A stretch of 64,000 nt of DNA from Vibrio rhodolitus (GCF_003350325.1 NZ_QLYZ01000004.1:1-64000), one strand, 5' to 3'. Shown: positions 7,930 to 16,746, counted from the first letter of the stretch. The notes: generated by a model not told the origin, from the sequence alone. Program-made: numbers and translations.

Positions 7930-8694
7930 GTGGATTTAGCAACCCTTCTGGGTCTGATTGGCGGCTTCGCTTTCGTTATCATGGCAATGGTCTTGGGCGG
8001 AAGCATAGGTATGTACGTCGATACTACCTCGATTCTGATTGTAGTCGGTGGCTCGACCTTCGTTGTGCTAATGAAATTCACCGTTGGGCAGTTTTTGGGC
8101 GCCGCAAAAATTGCGGGTAAGGCGTTTGCGTTTAAAACCGACGAGCCTGAAGATCTGATTGCGAAAATTGTTGAGATGGCAGATGCAGCACGTAAAGGTG
8201 GTTTCCTGGCGCTAGAGGAAATGGAAATCTCCAACAGCTTTATGCAAAAGGGGATTGATCTGCTGGTGGACGGACACGATGCTGATGTCGTGCGCTCTGC
8301 ATTGCAAAAAGATATCTCGCTAACCGATGAGCGCCATGAAAAAGGGGCGAACGTATTTAAAGCCTATGGTGACGTAGCTCCAGCAATGGGTATGATCGGT
8401 ACGCTAGTCGGTCTGGTAGCGATGCTTTCGAACATGGACGATCCTAAAGCGATCGGTCCTGCGATGGCGGTCGCACTATTGACCACACTATACGGTGCGG
8501 TTCTGGCGAACATGGTGTTTTTCCCGATAGCGGATAAGTTAACGTTACGCCGTGAGCAAGAAAAGCTTAACCGCCGTTTGATCATGGATGGTGTGTTAGC
8601 GATACAAGACGGTCAAAACCCGCGCGTGATTGACAGTTATCTGAAGAACTACCTCAATGAAGGTAAGCGTTCACTCGATATCGACAATAGTTAA
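7930..8694 (+). CDS. pomA: Flagellar motor stator protein PomA (Na+-driven)
   Basis: Inner-membrane subunit of the sodium-driven stator that torques the polar flagellar rotor, the MotA counterpart. Its 254 residues closely match known Vibrio PomA: MDLATLLGLIGGFAFVIMAM at the N-terminus, the cytoplasmic loop with DGHDADVVR and DERHEKG, and the last two transmembrane segments GDVAPAMGMIGTLVGLVAML and MAVALLTTLYGAVLANMVFF. It starts at GTG with GAGGAGTG upstream. The pomB start lies 9 bp after its stop, so the two are co-transcribed, probably from the sigma-28 promoter at 7862. Confidence 0.96.
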   Translation: MDLATLLGLIGGFAFVIMAMVLGGSIGMYVDTTSILIVVGGSTFVVLMKFTVGQFLGAAKIAGKAFAFKTDEPEDLIAKIVEMADAARKGGFLALEEMEISNSFMQKGIDLLVDGHDADVVRSALQKDISLTDERHEKGANVFKAYGDVAPAMGMIGTLVGLVAMLSNMDDPKAIGPAMAVALLTTLYGAVLANMVFFPIADKLTLRREQEKLNRRLIMDGVLAIQDGQNPRVIDSYLKNYLNEGKRSLDIDNS

Positions 8695-8703
8695 GGTTGC
8701 GCT

Positions 8704-9651
8704 ATGGATGATGATAACGACTGCAAATGTCCACCCCCTGGCGCGCCCATGTGGATGACCACCTTTTCGGACTTGATGTCGCTGCTGATGTGTTTCTTTG
8801 TACTACTGCTTTCTTTTTCGGAAATGGATGTACTGAAGTTTAAACAGATTGCAGGTTCAATGAAGTTCGCTTTTGGTGTGCAAAATCGTCTGGAAGTTAA
8901 AGATATTCCGAAAGGAACCAGCATTATTGCGCAAGAGTTTCGTCCCGGTCGTCCTGAACCAACGCCTATCGATGTGATCATGCAACAAACCATCGATATT
9001 ACTCAACAGACGCTTGAGTTTCACGAAGGGGAGTCAGATCGCGCCGGCGGTACTCAGCGTGATCAAGGTAAGTTGACCGGTGGTCAGTCACCAGAGACAT
9101 CGACCAAAAACAACCAAAACTCCGAATCGGATCAAGAGCAGCAACAACAAGCCCAATCTTCTGAAGAGATGGAAACGCTGACTGAAAGCATTAAGAAAGC
9201 GCTTGAGCGTGAAATTGATCAAGGTGCGATTGAAGTAGAGAACCTTGGACAGCAGATTGTAATCCGTATTCGTGAGCAGGGCGCCTTCCCGGCAGGTTCG
9301 GCATTCTTGCAGCCTAAATTCCGCCCATTGGTGCGCCAAGTGGCCGAATTAGTCAAAGATGTACCGGGCATTGTACGGGTATCTGGTCATACCGATAACC
9401 AGCGCTTGGATTCTGAGCTATATCGTTCGAACTGGGACTTATCAGCGCAAAGAGCTGTTTCGGTGGCGCAAGAGATGGAAAAAGTACGTGGATTCTCCCA
9501 TCAGCGCCTGCGTGTGCGAGGGATGGCAGATACTGAGCCGTTAGGTCCAAATGATACTGAATTGCAGCGCTCGCGTAACCGCAGGGTTGAGATTAGCATT
9601 ATGCAGGGTGAGCCGATTTACAGCGAGGCGATTCCTGCTACGCAAAACTAA
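8704..9651 (+). CDS. pomB: Flagellar motor stator protein PomB (Na+-driven)
   Basis: It pairs with PomA to form the Na+ channel and anchors the stator to peptidoglycan. The 315-residue protein has a short cytoplasmic start with CPPPGAP, one transmembrane helix (about residues 22-42) with the ion-binding Asp at position 23 (FSDLMSLLMCFFVLLL), a long glutamine-rich linker, and a C-terminal OmpA-like domain containing VRVSGHTDNQRLDSELYRSN. The linker sequence LEVKDIPKGTSIIAQEFRPG is characteristic of Vibrio PomB. A hairpin terminator follows 24 bp after the stop. Confidence 0.96.
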   Translation: MDDDNDCKCPPPGAPMWMTTFSDLMSLLMCFFVLLLSFSEMDVLKFKQIAGSMKFAFGVQNRLEVKDIPKGTSIIAQEFRPGRPEPTPIDVIMQQTIDITQQTLEFHEGESDRAGGTQRDQGKLTGGQSPETSTKNNQNSESDQEQQQQAQSSEEMETLTESIKKALEREIDQGAIEVENLGQQIVIRIREQGAFPAGSAFLQPKFRPLVRQVAELVKDVPGIVRVSGHTDNQRLDSELYRSNWDLSAQRAVSVAQEMEKVRGFSHQRLRVRGMADTEPLGPNDTELQRSRNRRVEISIMQGEPIYSEAIPATQN

Positions 9652-9675
9652 TCGCGAATTCGAGCTAAACTATAA

Positions 9676-9700
9676 GACGAGCATCACGCTCGTCTTTTTT
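9676..9700 (+). terminator. Terminator of pomAB
   Basis: Stem GACGAGC, loop ATCAC, GCTCGTC, then six T residues. A classic intrinsic terminator 24 bp after pomB. Confidence 0.9.
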
Positions 9701-9717
9701 ATGCTCTATTCATCATG

Positions 9718-9723
9718 TATAAT
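9718..9723 (+). promoter_or_regulatory. Possible -10 element of thiI
   Basis: A consensus TATAAT lies between the pomB terminator and thiI. No good -35 hexamer is visible, since the region at -35 is the terminator T-tract. It would give a leader of roughly 85 nt. Confidence 0.4.
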
Positions 9724-9749
9724 CTTGCGCCCTTAAGGTCCTGTGTGCC

Positions 9750-9806
9750 ATGTTTACCAAATTGAACCGCATACCAGTGATGATTGCGAAAACTGTTAAC
9801 CAGTGA
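9750..9806 (+). CDS. Possible 18-codon upstream ORF in the thiI leader
   Basis: An ATG with AAGG 11 bp upstream opens an 18-codon frame (MFTKLNRIPVMIAKTVNQ) ending in TGA eight bases before the thiI ATG. The spacing would allow ribosomes ending here to reinitiate at thiI. No codon run typical of attenuation peptides is present, and this could be chance. It is given as a candidate only. Confidence 0.2.
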   Translation: MFTKLNRIPVMIAKTVNQ

Positions 9807-9814
9807 AGTGAAGT

Positions 9815-11263
9815 ATGAAATTTATTGTAAAGCCCCATCCAGAAATTTTTGTAAAAAGTGAGTCGGTGCGTAAGCGCTTCACAAAGATTCTTGAGTGTAA
9901 CATTCGCAACATTATCAAGCTTCGTACCGAGTCTGTAGCGGTGTTTAACCGTCGTGACCATATCGAAGTGACGTCAGAAAGCGACCAATACCATGCTGAA
10001 GTGTTAGAGATCCTAACTCACACTCCAGGTATCCACCACGTATTGGAAGTAAAGCAATCTGACTTTACCGATATGCACAATATCTACGAGCAAGTGCTTG
10101 AACTAAGTGGTTCACTTATCGAGAACAAAACTTTCGTCGTGCGCGCTAAGCGTCGTGGCAAGCATGAGTTCAATTCACTTGAACTTGAGCGTTATGTTGG
10201 TGGCGGTCTAAACCAAGCGGTAGAAAGCGCAAGCGTGAAGCTGCGTAACCCACAAGTGACTATCAATATTGAAGTATCTGGTGACAAACTAAACCAAGTG
10301 CTTGCACGCCATAAAGGTTTAGGTGGTTTCCCGCTAGGAACGCAAGAAGATGTGTTGAGCCTTATCTCTGGTGGCTTCGACTCTGGTGTCTCAAGCTACT
10401 TACACATCAAGCGCGGTTCAAAAGTGCATTACTGTTTCTTTAACCTAGGTGGTCCTGCGCATGAGATCGGCGTTAAGCAAGTTTCTCACTACCTATGGAA
10501 CAAGTACGGCTCTTCGGCAAAAGTACGCTTTATCTCGGTTGATTTTGAGCCAGTAGTGGCAGAGATCCTTGAGAAAGTGGACGACGGTCAAATGGGCGTG
10601 ATCCTTAAGCGTATGTTTATGCGCGCGGCAGGTATGATCGCTGAGAAATTTGGCATTCAGGCGCTAGTAACTGGTGAAGCTCTAGGTCAGGTATCAAGCC
10701 AGACTTTGACTAACCTACGTCATATTGATGGTGTAACAGATACTTTGATTCTTCGTCCACTAATTAACTGGGACAAAGAAGACATCATCAACCTAGCGCG
10801 TGAAATCGGTACGGAAGATTTTGCTAAGACCATGCCGGAATACTGCGGCGTGATCTCGAAAAAACCGACTGTGAAAGCGGTTAAAGGTCGTCTAGAAGCA
10901 GAAGAAGAGAAATTTGACTTCTCTATTCTAGAGAAAGTGGTGTACGAAGCACGTCAAATGGACATTCGTGACATCGCAAAAGAGACCGAACAAGCAGCTC
11001 CTGAAGTTGAGCAGGTTCAAGCGGTAGAAGAGCACGCAATTGTGCTAGATATCCGTAGCCCAGACGAAGAAGATGAAAGCCCACTAGAAATCGATGGTGT
11101 TGAAGTTAAGCACCTACCTTTCTACAAGCTATCGACCCAGTTTGGCGATCTTGATCAGAGCAAAACTTACCTACTGTACTGTGAGCGTGGCGTAATGAGC
11201 CGCTTGCAAGCGCTTTACTTGCAAGAGCAAGGCTTTGCTAACGTGAAGGTTTACCGCCCATAA
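9815..11263 (+). CDS. thiI: tRNA 4-thiouridine synthase / thiazole sulfur carrier enzyme ThiI
   Basis: It uses ATP to adenylate U8 of tRNA and sulfur relayed from IscS to make 4-thiouridine, and supplies sulfur for the thiazole of thiamine. The 482-residue product has the N-terminal ferredoxin-like/THUMP region (about 1-165), the PP-loop ATPase motif SGGFDS near residue 185, and a C-terminal rhodanese domain with the persulfide cysteine in [11 protein letters not shown] (about 455). The partner cysteine in MPEYCGV is near 344. All residues needed for activity are present. It is flanked by terminators, so it is probably monocistronic. Confidence 0.97.
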   Translation: MKFIVKPHPEIFVKSESVRKRFTKILECNIRNIIKLRTESVAVFNRRDHIEVTSESDQYHAEVLEILTHTPGIHHVLEVKQSDFTDMHNIYEQVLELSGSLIENKTFVVRAKRRGKHEFNSLELERYVGGGLNQAVESASVKLRNPQVTINIEVSGDKLNQVLARHKGLGGFPLGTQEDVLSLISGGFDSGVSSYLHIKRGSKVHYCFFNLGGPAHEIGVKQVSHYLWNKYGSSAKVRFISVDFEPVVAEILEKVDDGQMGVILKRMFMRAAGMIAEKFGIQALVTGEALGQVSSQTLTNLRHIDGVTDTLILRPLINWDKEDIINLAREIGTEDFAKTMPEYCGVISKKPTVKAVKGRLEAEEEKFDFSILEKVVYEARQMDIRDIAKETEQAAPEVEQVQAVEEHAIVLDIRSPDEEDESPLEIDGVEVKHLPFYKLSTQFGDLDQSKTYLLYCERGVMSRLQALYLQEQGFANVKVYRP

Positions 11264-11309
11264 TGGTGGTGTAGCGTTAATTAATTAGCGTTGTTAAAAG
11301 AATCAATTA

Positions 11310-11343
11310 AGCGCAAATCGTTCATTCGGTTTGCGCTTTTTTT
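11310..11343 (+). terminator. Terminator of thiI
   Basis: The inverted repeat AGCGCAAA...TTTGCGCT, extended by a partial C-G pair, surrounds a loop of about 12 nt and is followed by TTTTTTT. It ends thiI transcription before the convergent GcvB RNA gene. Confidence 0.85.
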
Positions 11344-11436
11344 GTATTGTTTTTGTCACTCCTGATACTTCGCAGGGCATAGTCATGAATCTCGCTTTGG
11401 GTGTTTGAGCTCAGGGTGGGAGTAGATTCCGGGCAT

Positions 11437-11643
11437 AAAAAAACACCGCCTATTAGGCGGTGCTAAAAAATTTGACAGACAGGTCAAAATAAATACAGGA
11501 AGTATACGTTTTGTTTCTTGGGATAAGTGAAACAAAACCATGGTAGAAATCTACCGAACTCGAAATACGAGTTTGCAAACACAACATCGCAACAACAAAG
11601 CCAATTGGTAAAAACCAAGCCGTTCAGGCTCGCGTTGCGGAAT
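11437..11643 (-). ncRNA. gcvB: GcvB small regulatory RNA
   Basis: GcvB is an Hfq-dependent sRNA that represses many amino-acid and peptide transporter mRNAs and is activated by GcvA. Read on the minus strand, the region contains the hallmark blocks in the expected order. First comes a G/U-rich seed region (TTTGTTGTTGCGATGTTGTG then TTTGC), then the hairpin GGTAGATTTCTACC followed by ATGG. TTCCTGTA and GACCTGTCTGTC follow, and the terminator stem is CACCGCC-TAATA-GGCGGTG with seven T residues. The length of about 207 nt matches E. coli GcvB (about 206), and the gene is divergent from gcvA exactly as in enterics. The 5' end is inferred from the promoter. Confidence 0.92.
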
Positions 11644-11645
11644 GA

Positions 11646-11674
11646 AATATAGAATTTCTCTGGTCGTCAGGCAA
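11646..11674 (-). promoter_or_regulatory. Promoter of GcvB
   Basis: On the minus strand, TTGCCT (-35, 11674-11669) and TATATT (-10, 11651-11646) are separated by exactly 17 bp, which places transcription start at about 11643. The gap of about 60 bp to the gcvA start is where GcvA would bind between the divergent promoters. The GcvA site itself was not resolved. Confidence 0.75.
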
Positions 11675-11732
11675 TGGACATTTTATAATGTTTCAGATAA
11701 AAAAAACTAATCCAATATATTGAGGGCTTCCT

Positions 11733-12647
11733 ATGTCCAGAAGACTACCGCCTTTGAACTCATTGAAGGTGTTTGAAGCTGCCGCTCGACACTTAAGTTT
11801 TACCCGAGCAGCAGAAGAGCTATTTGTGACTCAGGCCGCAGTTAGCCATCAAATCAAGGCTTTAGAAGAATTTCTAGGTCTAAAACTGTTCCGTCGTCGC
11901 AATCGTTCGTTACTGTTGACAGAAGAAGGTCAGAGTTACTTTCTCGATATCAAAGATATTTTTACCTCGTTAGCAGAAGCCACTGATAAAGTACTAGAAC
12001 GTAGTGAAAAAGGCGCATTGACGATTAGTTTGTCACCAAGTTTCGCGATCCAATGGTTGGTTCCTCGCTTAGCGGACTTTAACCAGCAAGAGCCAGACAT
12101 CGATGTTCGCATTAAAGCGGTTGATATTGAGGAAGGTTCTTTGACCGATGACGTGGATGTGGCCATTTACTACGGTCGAGGCAATTGGCCAGGCTTGCGC
12201 GCGGACAAACTTTATCAAGAATTTCTAATCCCACTCTGTTCACCATCACTGCTACTTGGTCCCAAGCCACTGGCTGAATTAGCGGATCTCAAAAACCATA
12301 CTTTACTGCACGATACATCACGTAAAGATTGGAAACATTTTGCTAAGTTCCATGGTATTGAAGGGGTGAACGTTAACCACGGTCCAATCTTTAGTCACTC
12401 AACCATGGTGTTGCAGGCTGCCGCTCATGGTCAAGGTGTGGCTTTAGGCAACAACGTATTAGCGCAGCCAGAGCTTGAAGCAGGGCGTTTGATTGCACCG
12501 TTTGATGAGGTGTTGGTCTCAAAAAATGCTTTCTATGTGGTCTGCCATGAGAAACAAGCCGACATGGGGCGAATTGCCACCTTCCGTGATTGGATGTTAG
12601 CCAAAGCGCAAAGTGAGCAAGAGGAACTGCTAGAAGATGACGAATAA
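11733..12647 (+). CDS. gcvA: LysR-family transcriptional regulator GcvA
   Basis: A regulator of the glycine cleavage system and activator of gcvB. The 304-residue product has an N-terminal winged helix (LPPLNSLKVFEAAARHLSFT, then AAEELFVTQAAVSHQIKALE) and a C-terminal periplasmic-binding-like effector domain. The PPLNSLKVFEAAARHLSFTRAA start and DVDVAIYYGRGNWPGL are typical of GcvA. The start ATG follows GAGGG. Its last 11 bp overlap the next gene, and gcvA-hydrolase-ygdD-rlmM appear to form one operon. The adjacent divergent GcvB RNA confirms the assignment. Confidence 0.93.
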   Translation: MSRRLPPLNSLKVFEAAARHLSFTRAAEELFVTQAAVSHQIKALEEFLGLKLFRRRNRSLLLTEEGQSYFLDIKDIFTSLAEATDKVLERSEKGALTISLSPSFAIQWLVPRLADFNQQEPDIDVRIKAVDIEEGSLTDDVDVAIYYGRGNWPGLRADKLYQEFLIPLCSPSLLLGPKPLAELADLKNHTLLHDTSRKDWKHFAKFHGIEGVNVNHGPIFSHSTMVLQAAAHGQGVALGNNVLAQPELEAGRLIAPFDEVLVSKNAFYVVCHEKQADMGRIATFRDWMLAKAQSEQEELLEDDE

Positions 12648-13266
12648 TCGATTAATAGATGGCGAACAGGGTTCGCCATTATTTGTATTTGCCCATGGTG
12701 CAGGCGCTGGGATGGACCACGCATTTATGCAGCAAGTCGCGACAGGGCTAGCGGAAAAAGGCATTCAAGTTATCCGCTTTAACTTTCCTTATATGGTTAA
12801 GCGTGCTGAAGATGGTAAAAAGCGCCCGCCCGATCGCGCGCCTAAATTGCTTGAAGCGTTTGAACAGGTGATTGCCGAATACGCTGAGCAACCGATCGTT
12901 ATTGGTGGCAAATCGATGGGCGGTCGTATGGCGAGCTTGCTTGCAGACAATCCACATGTAGCAGGTATTGCTTGTCTGGGTTACCCATTTCATCCGCCGG
13001 GTAAGCCTGAAAAGTATAAAGGTGAGCATTTAGCTAACCTTGCGAAGCCATGTCTTATCTTGCAAGGCGAGCGCGATACCTTTGGTAAGCGCGAAGAGTT
13101 TATCGATTTTGCTTTGGCAGACTGCGTGCAGGTTGAGTTTATTGCCGATGGCGACCATAGCTTTAAACCGCGTAAAAGTTCAGGTCATACTGAGGCGGGC
13201 AATATTGCTCATGCGGTAGAAGCGCTGAGCGAGTTTATTTTTGCCTGCTATCAAGGAGTGAAGTAA
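12637..13266 (+). CDS. Alpha/beta-hydrolase fold protein (KANL3/TEX30-like)
   Basis: A 209-residue cytoplasmic hydrolase-fold protein. VFAHGAGAGMDHAFM forms the oxyanion-type loop, GGKSMGGRMA is the nucleophile elbow with Ser93, and GDHSFKPR near the C-terminus supplies the catalytic His. FPYMVKRAEDGKKRPPDRAP is typical of the KANL3/TEX30-like subgroup. The substrate is unknown. It overlaps gcvA by 11 bp upstream and ygdD by 1 bp downstream (TAATG), so it is translationally coupled. The insertion of this gene between gcvA and ygdD differs from the E. coli order. Confidence 0.85.
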   Translation: MTNNRLIDGEQGSPLFVFAHGAGAGMDHAFMQQVATGLAEKGIQVIRFNFPYMVKRAEDGKKRPPDRAPKLLEAFEQVIAEYAEQPIVIGGKSMGGRMASLLADNPHVAGIACLGYPFHPPGKPEKYKGEHLANLAKPCLILQGERDTFGKREEFIDFALADCVQVEFIADGDHSFKPRKSSGHTEAGNIAHAVEALSEFIFACYQGVK

Positions 13267-13661
13267 TGCGCGCGAACAATCTTCTGGCTGTGGGGGGCGC
13301 GCTTGCTGGGCTTGGCGTCGCGCTTGGCGCTTTTGCTTCCCATGGTTTAAAGACAATACTGTCACCTTATTTGTTGGAAGTATTTAGCATCGGGGTGCAA
13401 TATCAATTTATCCACGCGACGGCGATCGCTCTGTGTGGCGTCTTGTTATTGCTTAATCTTGGTGAGAAAGCACGAAAGTATTTTTTCATCGCCGCAATTT
13501 GCTTTATCATCGGCATCTTTTGTTTTAGCGGCAGTCTCTATGCGCTAGCGTTAACTGGAGTGAAGTGGTTTGGACCAATCACGCCGATGGGTGGATTCAC
13601 CTTTATGCTAGGTTGGGCACTGTTCGTTTTCGCAGCACTACAGATCAAAAGAGGTGAGTAA
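13266..13661 (+). CDS. ygdD: DUF423 family inner-membrane protein YgdD
   Basis: 131 residues with four predicted membrane segments. The conserved opening GALAGLGVALGAFASHGLK and the middle YQFIHATAIAL and FSGSLYALAL are DUF423 hallmarks. It sits between gcvA and rlmM as in E. coli. The molecular function is unknown. The ATG overlaps the preceding stop by one base, and the rlmM GTG begins immediately after its own stop. Confidence 0.9.
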   Translation: MRANNLLAVGGALAGLGVALGAFASHGLKTILSPYLLEVFSIGVQYQFIHATAIALCGVLLLLNLGEKARKYFFIAAICFIIGIFCFSGSLYALALTGVKWFGPITPMGGFTFMLGWALFVFAALQIKRGE

Positions 13662-14753
13662 GTGAAACAACTGATGCTTTATTGCCGTTCGGGCTTTGAA
13701 AAAGAGTGTGCCGGTGAAATTCAAGACCGTGCTACGGCGTTGGAAGTGTTTGGTTTTCCACGTTTACAAAAGAACTCAGGCTACGTGCTGTTTGAGTGCT
13801 ACCAATCAGGTGATGCGCAAAAATTGGTTAAAGAGCTAGATTTCAGCTCATTGATCTTCGCTCGCCAAATGTTTGCAGTGGCGGCTGAAGTGACCGATTT
13901 ACCGCGTGAAGACCGCATTTCACCGATCCTTGATCAGCTAGGTGAAGTGGATGCAATGCCACTGTGCGGTGATATCCGTATCGAAACGCCAGACACCAAC
14001 GAAGCGAAAGAGCTACTGAAGTTCTGCCGTAAGTTTACTGTACCGATGCGCCAAGCTATGCGTGGCAAAGGCGTATTGATGAATAAAGAGCACGCGAAAA
14101 AACCAGTTCTGCATATCTGCTTTGTTGAGCCGGGTCACTGCTACATTGGTTACTCATTGCCGGGTAATAACTCGCAGTTCTTTATGGGTATTCCTCGCCT
14201 TAAGTTTCCAGCTGATGCGCCAAGCCGTTCAACCCTAAAACTGGAAGAAGCTTTTCACGTCTTTATTCCTCGCCATGAGTGGGATGAGCGTTTAGCTTCG
14301 GGTATGTGGGGTGTGGACTTGGGCGCTTGTCCGGGTGGTTGGACTTACCAGTTAGTTAAGCGCTCGATGTTCGTTCACTCGGTGGATAACGGCATGATGG
14401 CACAAAGCTTGATGGATACCGGTCAAGTGCGCCACCACCAAGAAGATGGCTTTAAGTTTGAGCCTGCGCGTAAAAACGTGACTTGGTTGGTGTGTGACAT
14501 GATTGAAAAACCATCTCGCGTTGCACAACTTATGGGTGAGTGGATCATCAGTGGTTGGGCAAAAGAGGCGATTTTTAACCTTAAGCTGCCAATGAAAGGT
14601 CGTTACGACGAGGTTCTGCAAGATATCGAAAACCTAAAGGTGTTCTTAATCGAGAACGACGTGAAGTTTAAGCTGCAAGCGAAGCATCTATATCATGACC
14701 GTGAAGAGATCACAGTGCACGTTCAGTGCCTATCGAACATCTCGCCACACTAA
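13662..14753 (+). CDS. rlmM: 23S rRNA (cytidine(2498)-2'-O)-methyltransferase RlmM
   Basis: A SAM-dependent 2'-O-methyltransferase acting on C2498 of 23S rRNA. The 363-residue protein carries an N-terminal THUMP-like part and a C-terminal Rossmann methyltransferase domain, with the SAM motif [15 protein letters not shown] near residue 218 and a catalytic lysine region in [14 protein letters not shown]. The start is GTG at 13662 after GAGTAA, directly following ygdD. An intrinsic terminator follows. Confidence 0.96.
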   Translation: MKQLMLYCRSGFEKECAGEIQDRATALEVFGFPRLQKNSGYVLFECYQSGDAQKLVKELDFSSLIFARQMFAVAAEVTDLPREDRISPILDQLGEVDAMPLCGDIRIETPDTNEAKELLKFCRKFTVPMRQAMRGKGVLMNKEHAKKPVLHICFVEPGHCYIGYSLPGNNSQFFMGIPRLKFPADAPSRSTLKLEEAFHVFIPRHEWDERLASGMWGVDLGACPGGWTYQLVKRSMFVHSVDNGMMAQSLMDTGQVRHHQEDGFKFEPARKNVTWLVCDMIEKPSRVAQLMGEWIISGWAKEAIFNLKLPMKGRYDEVLQDIENLKVFLIENDVKFKLQAKHLYHDREEITVHVQCLSNISPH

Positions 14754-14778
14754 TGACAGTAATGCCGTTGTAATGGAT

Positions 14779-14805
14779 AAAACCCGCTTTTAAAGCGGGT
14801 TTTTT
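14779..14805. terminator. Bidirectional terminator between rlmM and the DUF2076 gene
   Basis: AAAACCCGCTT/AAGCGGGTTTTTT forms a stem of 8 bp or more flanked by A-rich and T-rich sides. It lies between convergent genes and can serve both. Confidence 0.85.
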
Positions 14806-14821
14806 GTATCGAGGGTTTTGC

Positions 14822-15601
14822 TTACCAGGAGTCGTCGTCGCCCCAACTGCCGGAATCATCACCACCAAAGTCAAAACCGTCTCCAGAATCTTGATCACCG
14901 CCCCAGCGCGTTGAGTCATCGCTAAAGCTCGAGTCATCCACATTCGAATCACTAAAGTTTGGGTTATCAAAATTGAGTTCATCTGGGTTGCCAAATCCGG
15001 TATCGGTGTTCCAACCCCCGGTGTAGCTTTGGGTATAATCATCGCTACCCGCTAAAAATGAACTGGTGCTATCATCCGTCGTTGCTGTGTCACTCTGAGT
15101 ATTGTCGATCGAACTATTATCAACATTGCTATCTGCGTTATCGTCGGGCTGCTGATAATAATTGTTGGTAATGTTTTCTGTCATTGGTTCTGCAGCGTGA
15201 GAGTCAGAAAAGAGCAAATGGCTTAGTGCACTGCCTGCGACCATACCCGCCGCTACACCAGCAGCAGTCTGCATAAAGCCACCAAAGGCGCTAGGTTGGT
15301 AACTGGGTGCTGGAGGGCGTGGTGGCTGACGAGTCTCACCAAACATTTTGCTCATGGTGCTGCGTTTTGCCTCTTGCTGATAGTACTCGGCGTTGCTTTG
15401 TAAGTAGTCATTGCGTTTTTTTAACTCGCTGAGTGCGAGTTCTTGCGCCAATGCCAATTGGCTAAGGCGATAAACAATGTCTGGTTGTGCCGCGATTTTT
15501 TTGTCAATCAGCTCTGCAGCAGCAAGGTCTCGGTTGATATCTTGTTTCGCAGCAAGCTTATCCGCTAATTGCTCGATCATGGTTTGTTCTTGTGGAGTCA
15601 T
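14822..15601 (-). CDS. DUF2076 family protein with acidic Asp/Ser-rich tail
   Basis: 259 residues. The N-terminus (TPQEQTMIEQLADKLAAKQD, then AAELIDKKIAAQPDIVYRL) matches DUF2076. A Pro-rich patch (PRPPAPSYQP) and a Gly/Ala hydrophobic segment (GGFMQTAAGVAAGMVAGSAL, about 106-125) follow. The last 110 residues are very rich in Asp, Ser, Gly and Asn, end in DDDSW, and are probably disordered. Family members are annotated as possible periplasmic sensors, but no cleavable signal is visible here, so localisation is uncertain. It is convergent with rlmM. The region upstream of its start holds a heptamer array. Confidence 0.75.
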   Translation of the reverse strand: MTPQEQTMIEQLADKLAAKQDINRDLAAAELIDKKIAAQPDIVYRLSQLALAQELALSELKKRNDYLQSNAEYYQQEAKRSTMSKMFGETRQPPRPPAPSYQPSAFGGFMQTAAGVAAGMVAGSALSHLLFSDSHAAEPMTENITNNYYQQPDDNADSNVDNSSIDNTQSDTATTDDSTSSFLAGSDDYTQSYTGGWNTDTGFGNPDELNFDNPNFSDSNVDDSSFSDDSTRWGGDQDSGDGFDFGGDDSGSWGDDDSW

Positions 15602-15737
15602 ATCACCAAGTCCTCAAATCATCTTGGGCTTTCGCCTTATTCCCATAAGCGCTGTTATTGCGCGGGGTTGATCGCAGTGTATGCCTGCGCTTTGCGATGT
15701 GACAGTAGTGAAAACTATCTTTGCGAGAATTGAAATT

Positions 15738-15860
15738 GAGAGTTTAGAGAGAGAGTTGAGAGTGCTGGCGCTTGAGAGCCGAGAGTTTAGAGAGGGAGAA
15801 TTGAGAATTGAGAATTGAGGATTGAGGATTGAGGATTGAGGATTGAGGGCGTTGAAGCTT
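15738..15860. repeat. Purine-rich repeat region with 7-bp array (GAGAATT/GAGGATT)
   Basis: Seven perfect-length 7-bp units run 15796-15844: three GAGAATT then four GAGGATT. The 14-mer GAGAGTTTAGAGAG occurs at 15738 and again at 15781. The flanks contain GCTGGCGCTTGAGAG and GCGTTGAAGCTTGAGAG. Together they make almost the whole 309-bp gap between the DUF2076 gene and xni (15602-15910) strongly purine-biased on the plus strand, with no ORF. The array ends 66 bp beyond the xni stop codon. It is related in period and core (AATCC on the opposite strand) to the arrays at 457 and 59618. Confidence 0.85.
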
Positions 15861-15910
15861 GAGAGCTGAGAGTCAGAGGCACAAGTGGGCGTATTGTGCC
15901 TCGTGATGAA

Positions 15911-16687
15911 TTACTGGTTTGGACCGTTATAGCGTAGATCTTGTAAGTTAAAGCCTAGCTCGATATCGGTTTTTAGTGCGGCGACTTGTTTGCATTTACG
16001 CGCCATATCAATGTCTTTGTCCATCTTTTTACGATACTTGGATGGCAGTTCGTCACTGGCAAATGCTTGTTCAATATCGCTAAATTGAGTCAAAATTTCT
16101 TTGGCAGCTTTAGGACCAATCCCCGCTACGCCAGGCACTTGGCTGGAGCTAATCCCGGTCAGCCCCCAATAATCAGCCAGTTGGCTTGGTTTGACACCGA
16201 ACTCATTGGCAATAAAAGGTTCATCTAACCAGCGATGTTGAAAATAATCGCGAATCTGTAGCGTTGGGGAAAGCAGCTGACAGTAACCCTTATCGGTTGA
16301 AATGATAGTCACTTTCTCATTGTGGCTGGCAACTTTTATCGCTAAGGTCGCCACCAGATCATCGGCTTCATCGCCTTCAGACAGCAATGAGTCGATACCT
16401 AACTTCCACCATGCATCTTGAATCGCATCTAACCCGTTAACTAACGGCTCAGGCATCGGTTTACGATTTTGTTTGTACTCTGGGAGGATTTCAGCGCGCC
16501 AGCCTCTATCTTGGAGGTGATGATCAAACACCGCAATAATGTGGGTAGGTTGAGCTTCGTTCAGGATCCGCGTCAGGGTGCGGCTGGTGGTGTCTATTGT
16601 TCTCGCGATATCAGTAGGGTCGGGTTGCACCGAGTGAACACGTCGGATTAAGTTGAGTGCATCGATAATAACAAGATGAATAGACAT
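15911..16687 (-). CDS. xni: Flap endonuclease Xni (ExoIX)
   Basis: A 258-residue 5'-nuclease of the PolA N-terminal/FEN family that trims 5' flaps. Visible are the N-terminal LVIIDALNLIRR metal-site strand, VAVFDHH-type IIAVFDHHLQDRGWR, the acidic cluster SEGDEADDLVATLA, STDKGYCQLL, and the helix-hairpin-helix SSQVPGVAGIGPKAAKEIL. Length and order match E. coli Xni (YgdG). It lies downstream of ppnN with a terminator between them, so it is likely transcribed separately. Its 3' side faces the heptamer region. Confidence 0.95.
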   Translation of the reverse strand: MSIHLVIIDALNLIRRVHSVQPDPTDIARTIDTTSRTLTRILNEAQPTHIIAVFDHHLQDRGWRAEILPEYKQNRKPMPEPLVNGLDAIQDAWWKLGIDSLLSEGDEADDLVATLAIKVASHNEKVTIISTDKGYCQLLSPTLQIRDYFQHRWLDEPFIANEFGVKPSQLADYWGLTGISSSQVPGVAGIGPKAAKEILTQFSDIEQAFASDELPSKYRKKMDKDIDMARKCKQVAALKTDIELGFNLQDLRYNGPNQ

Positions 16688-16693
16688 AAAGGT

Positions 16694-16722
16694 ATAAAAA
16701 ATAAGGGCCGATGGCCCTTATT
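16694..16722 (-). terminator. Terminator of ppnN
   Basis: On the minus strand, AATAAGGGCC-ATC-GGCCCTTATT is followed by TTTTTA. The 10-bp stem lies between the ppnN stop and the xni start. Confidence 0.85.
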
Positions 16723-16746
16723 GTAATGGAACGAGTAGCAAAAGTC

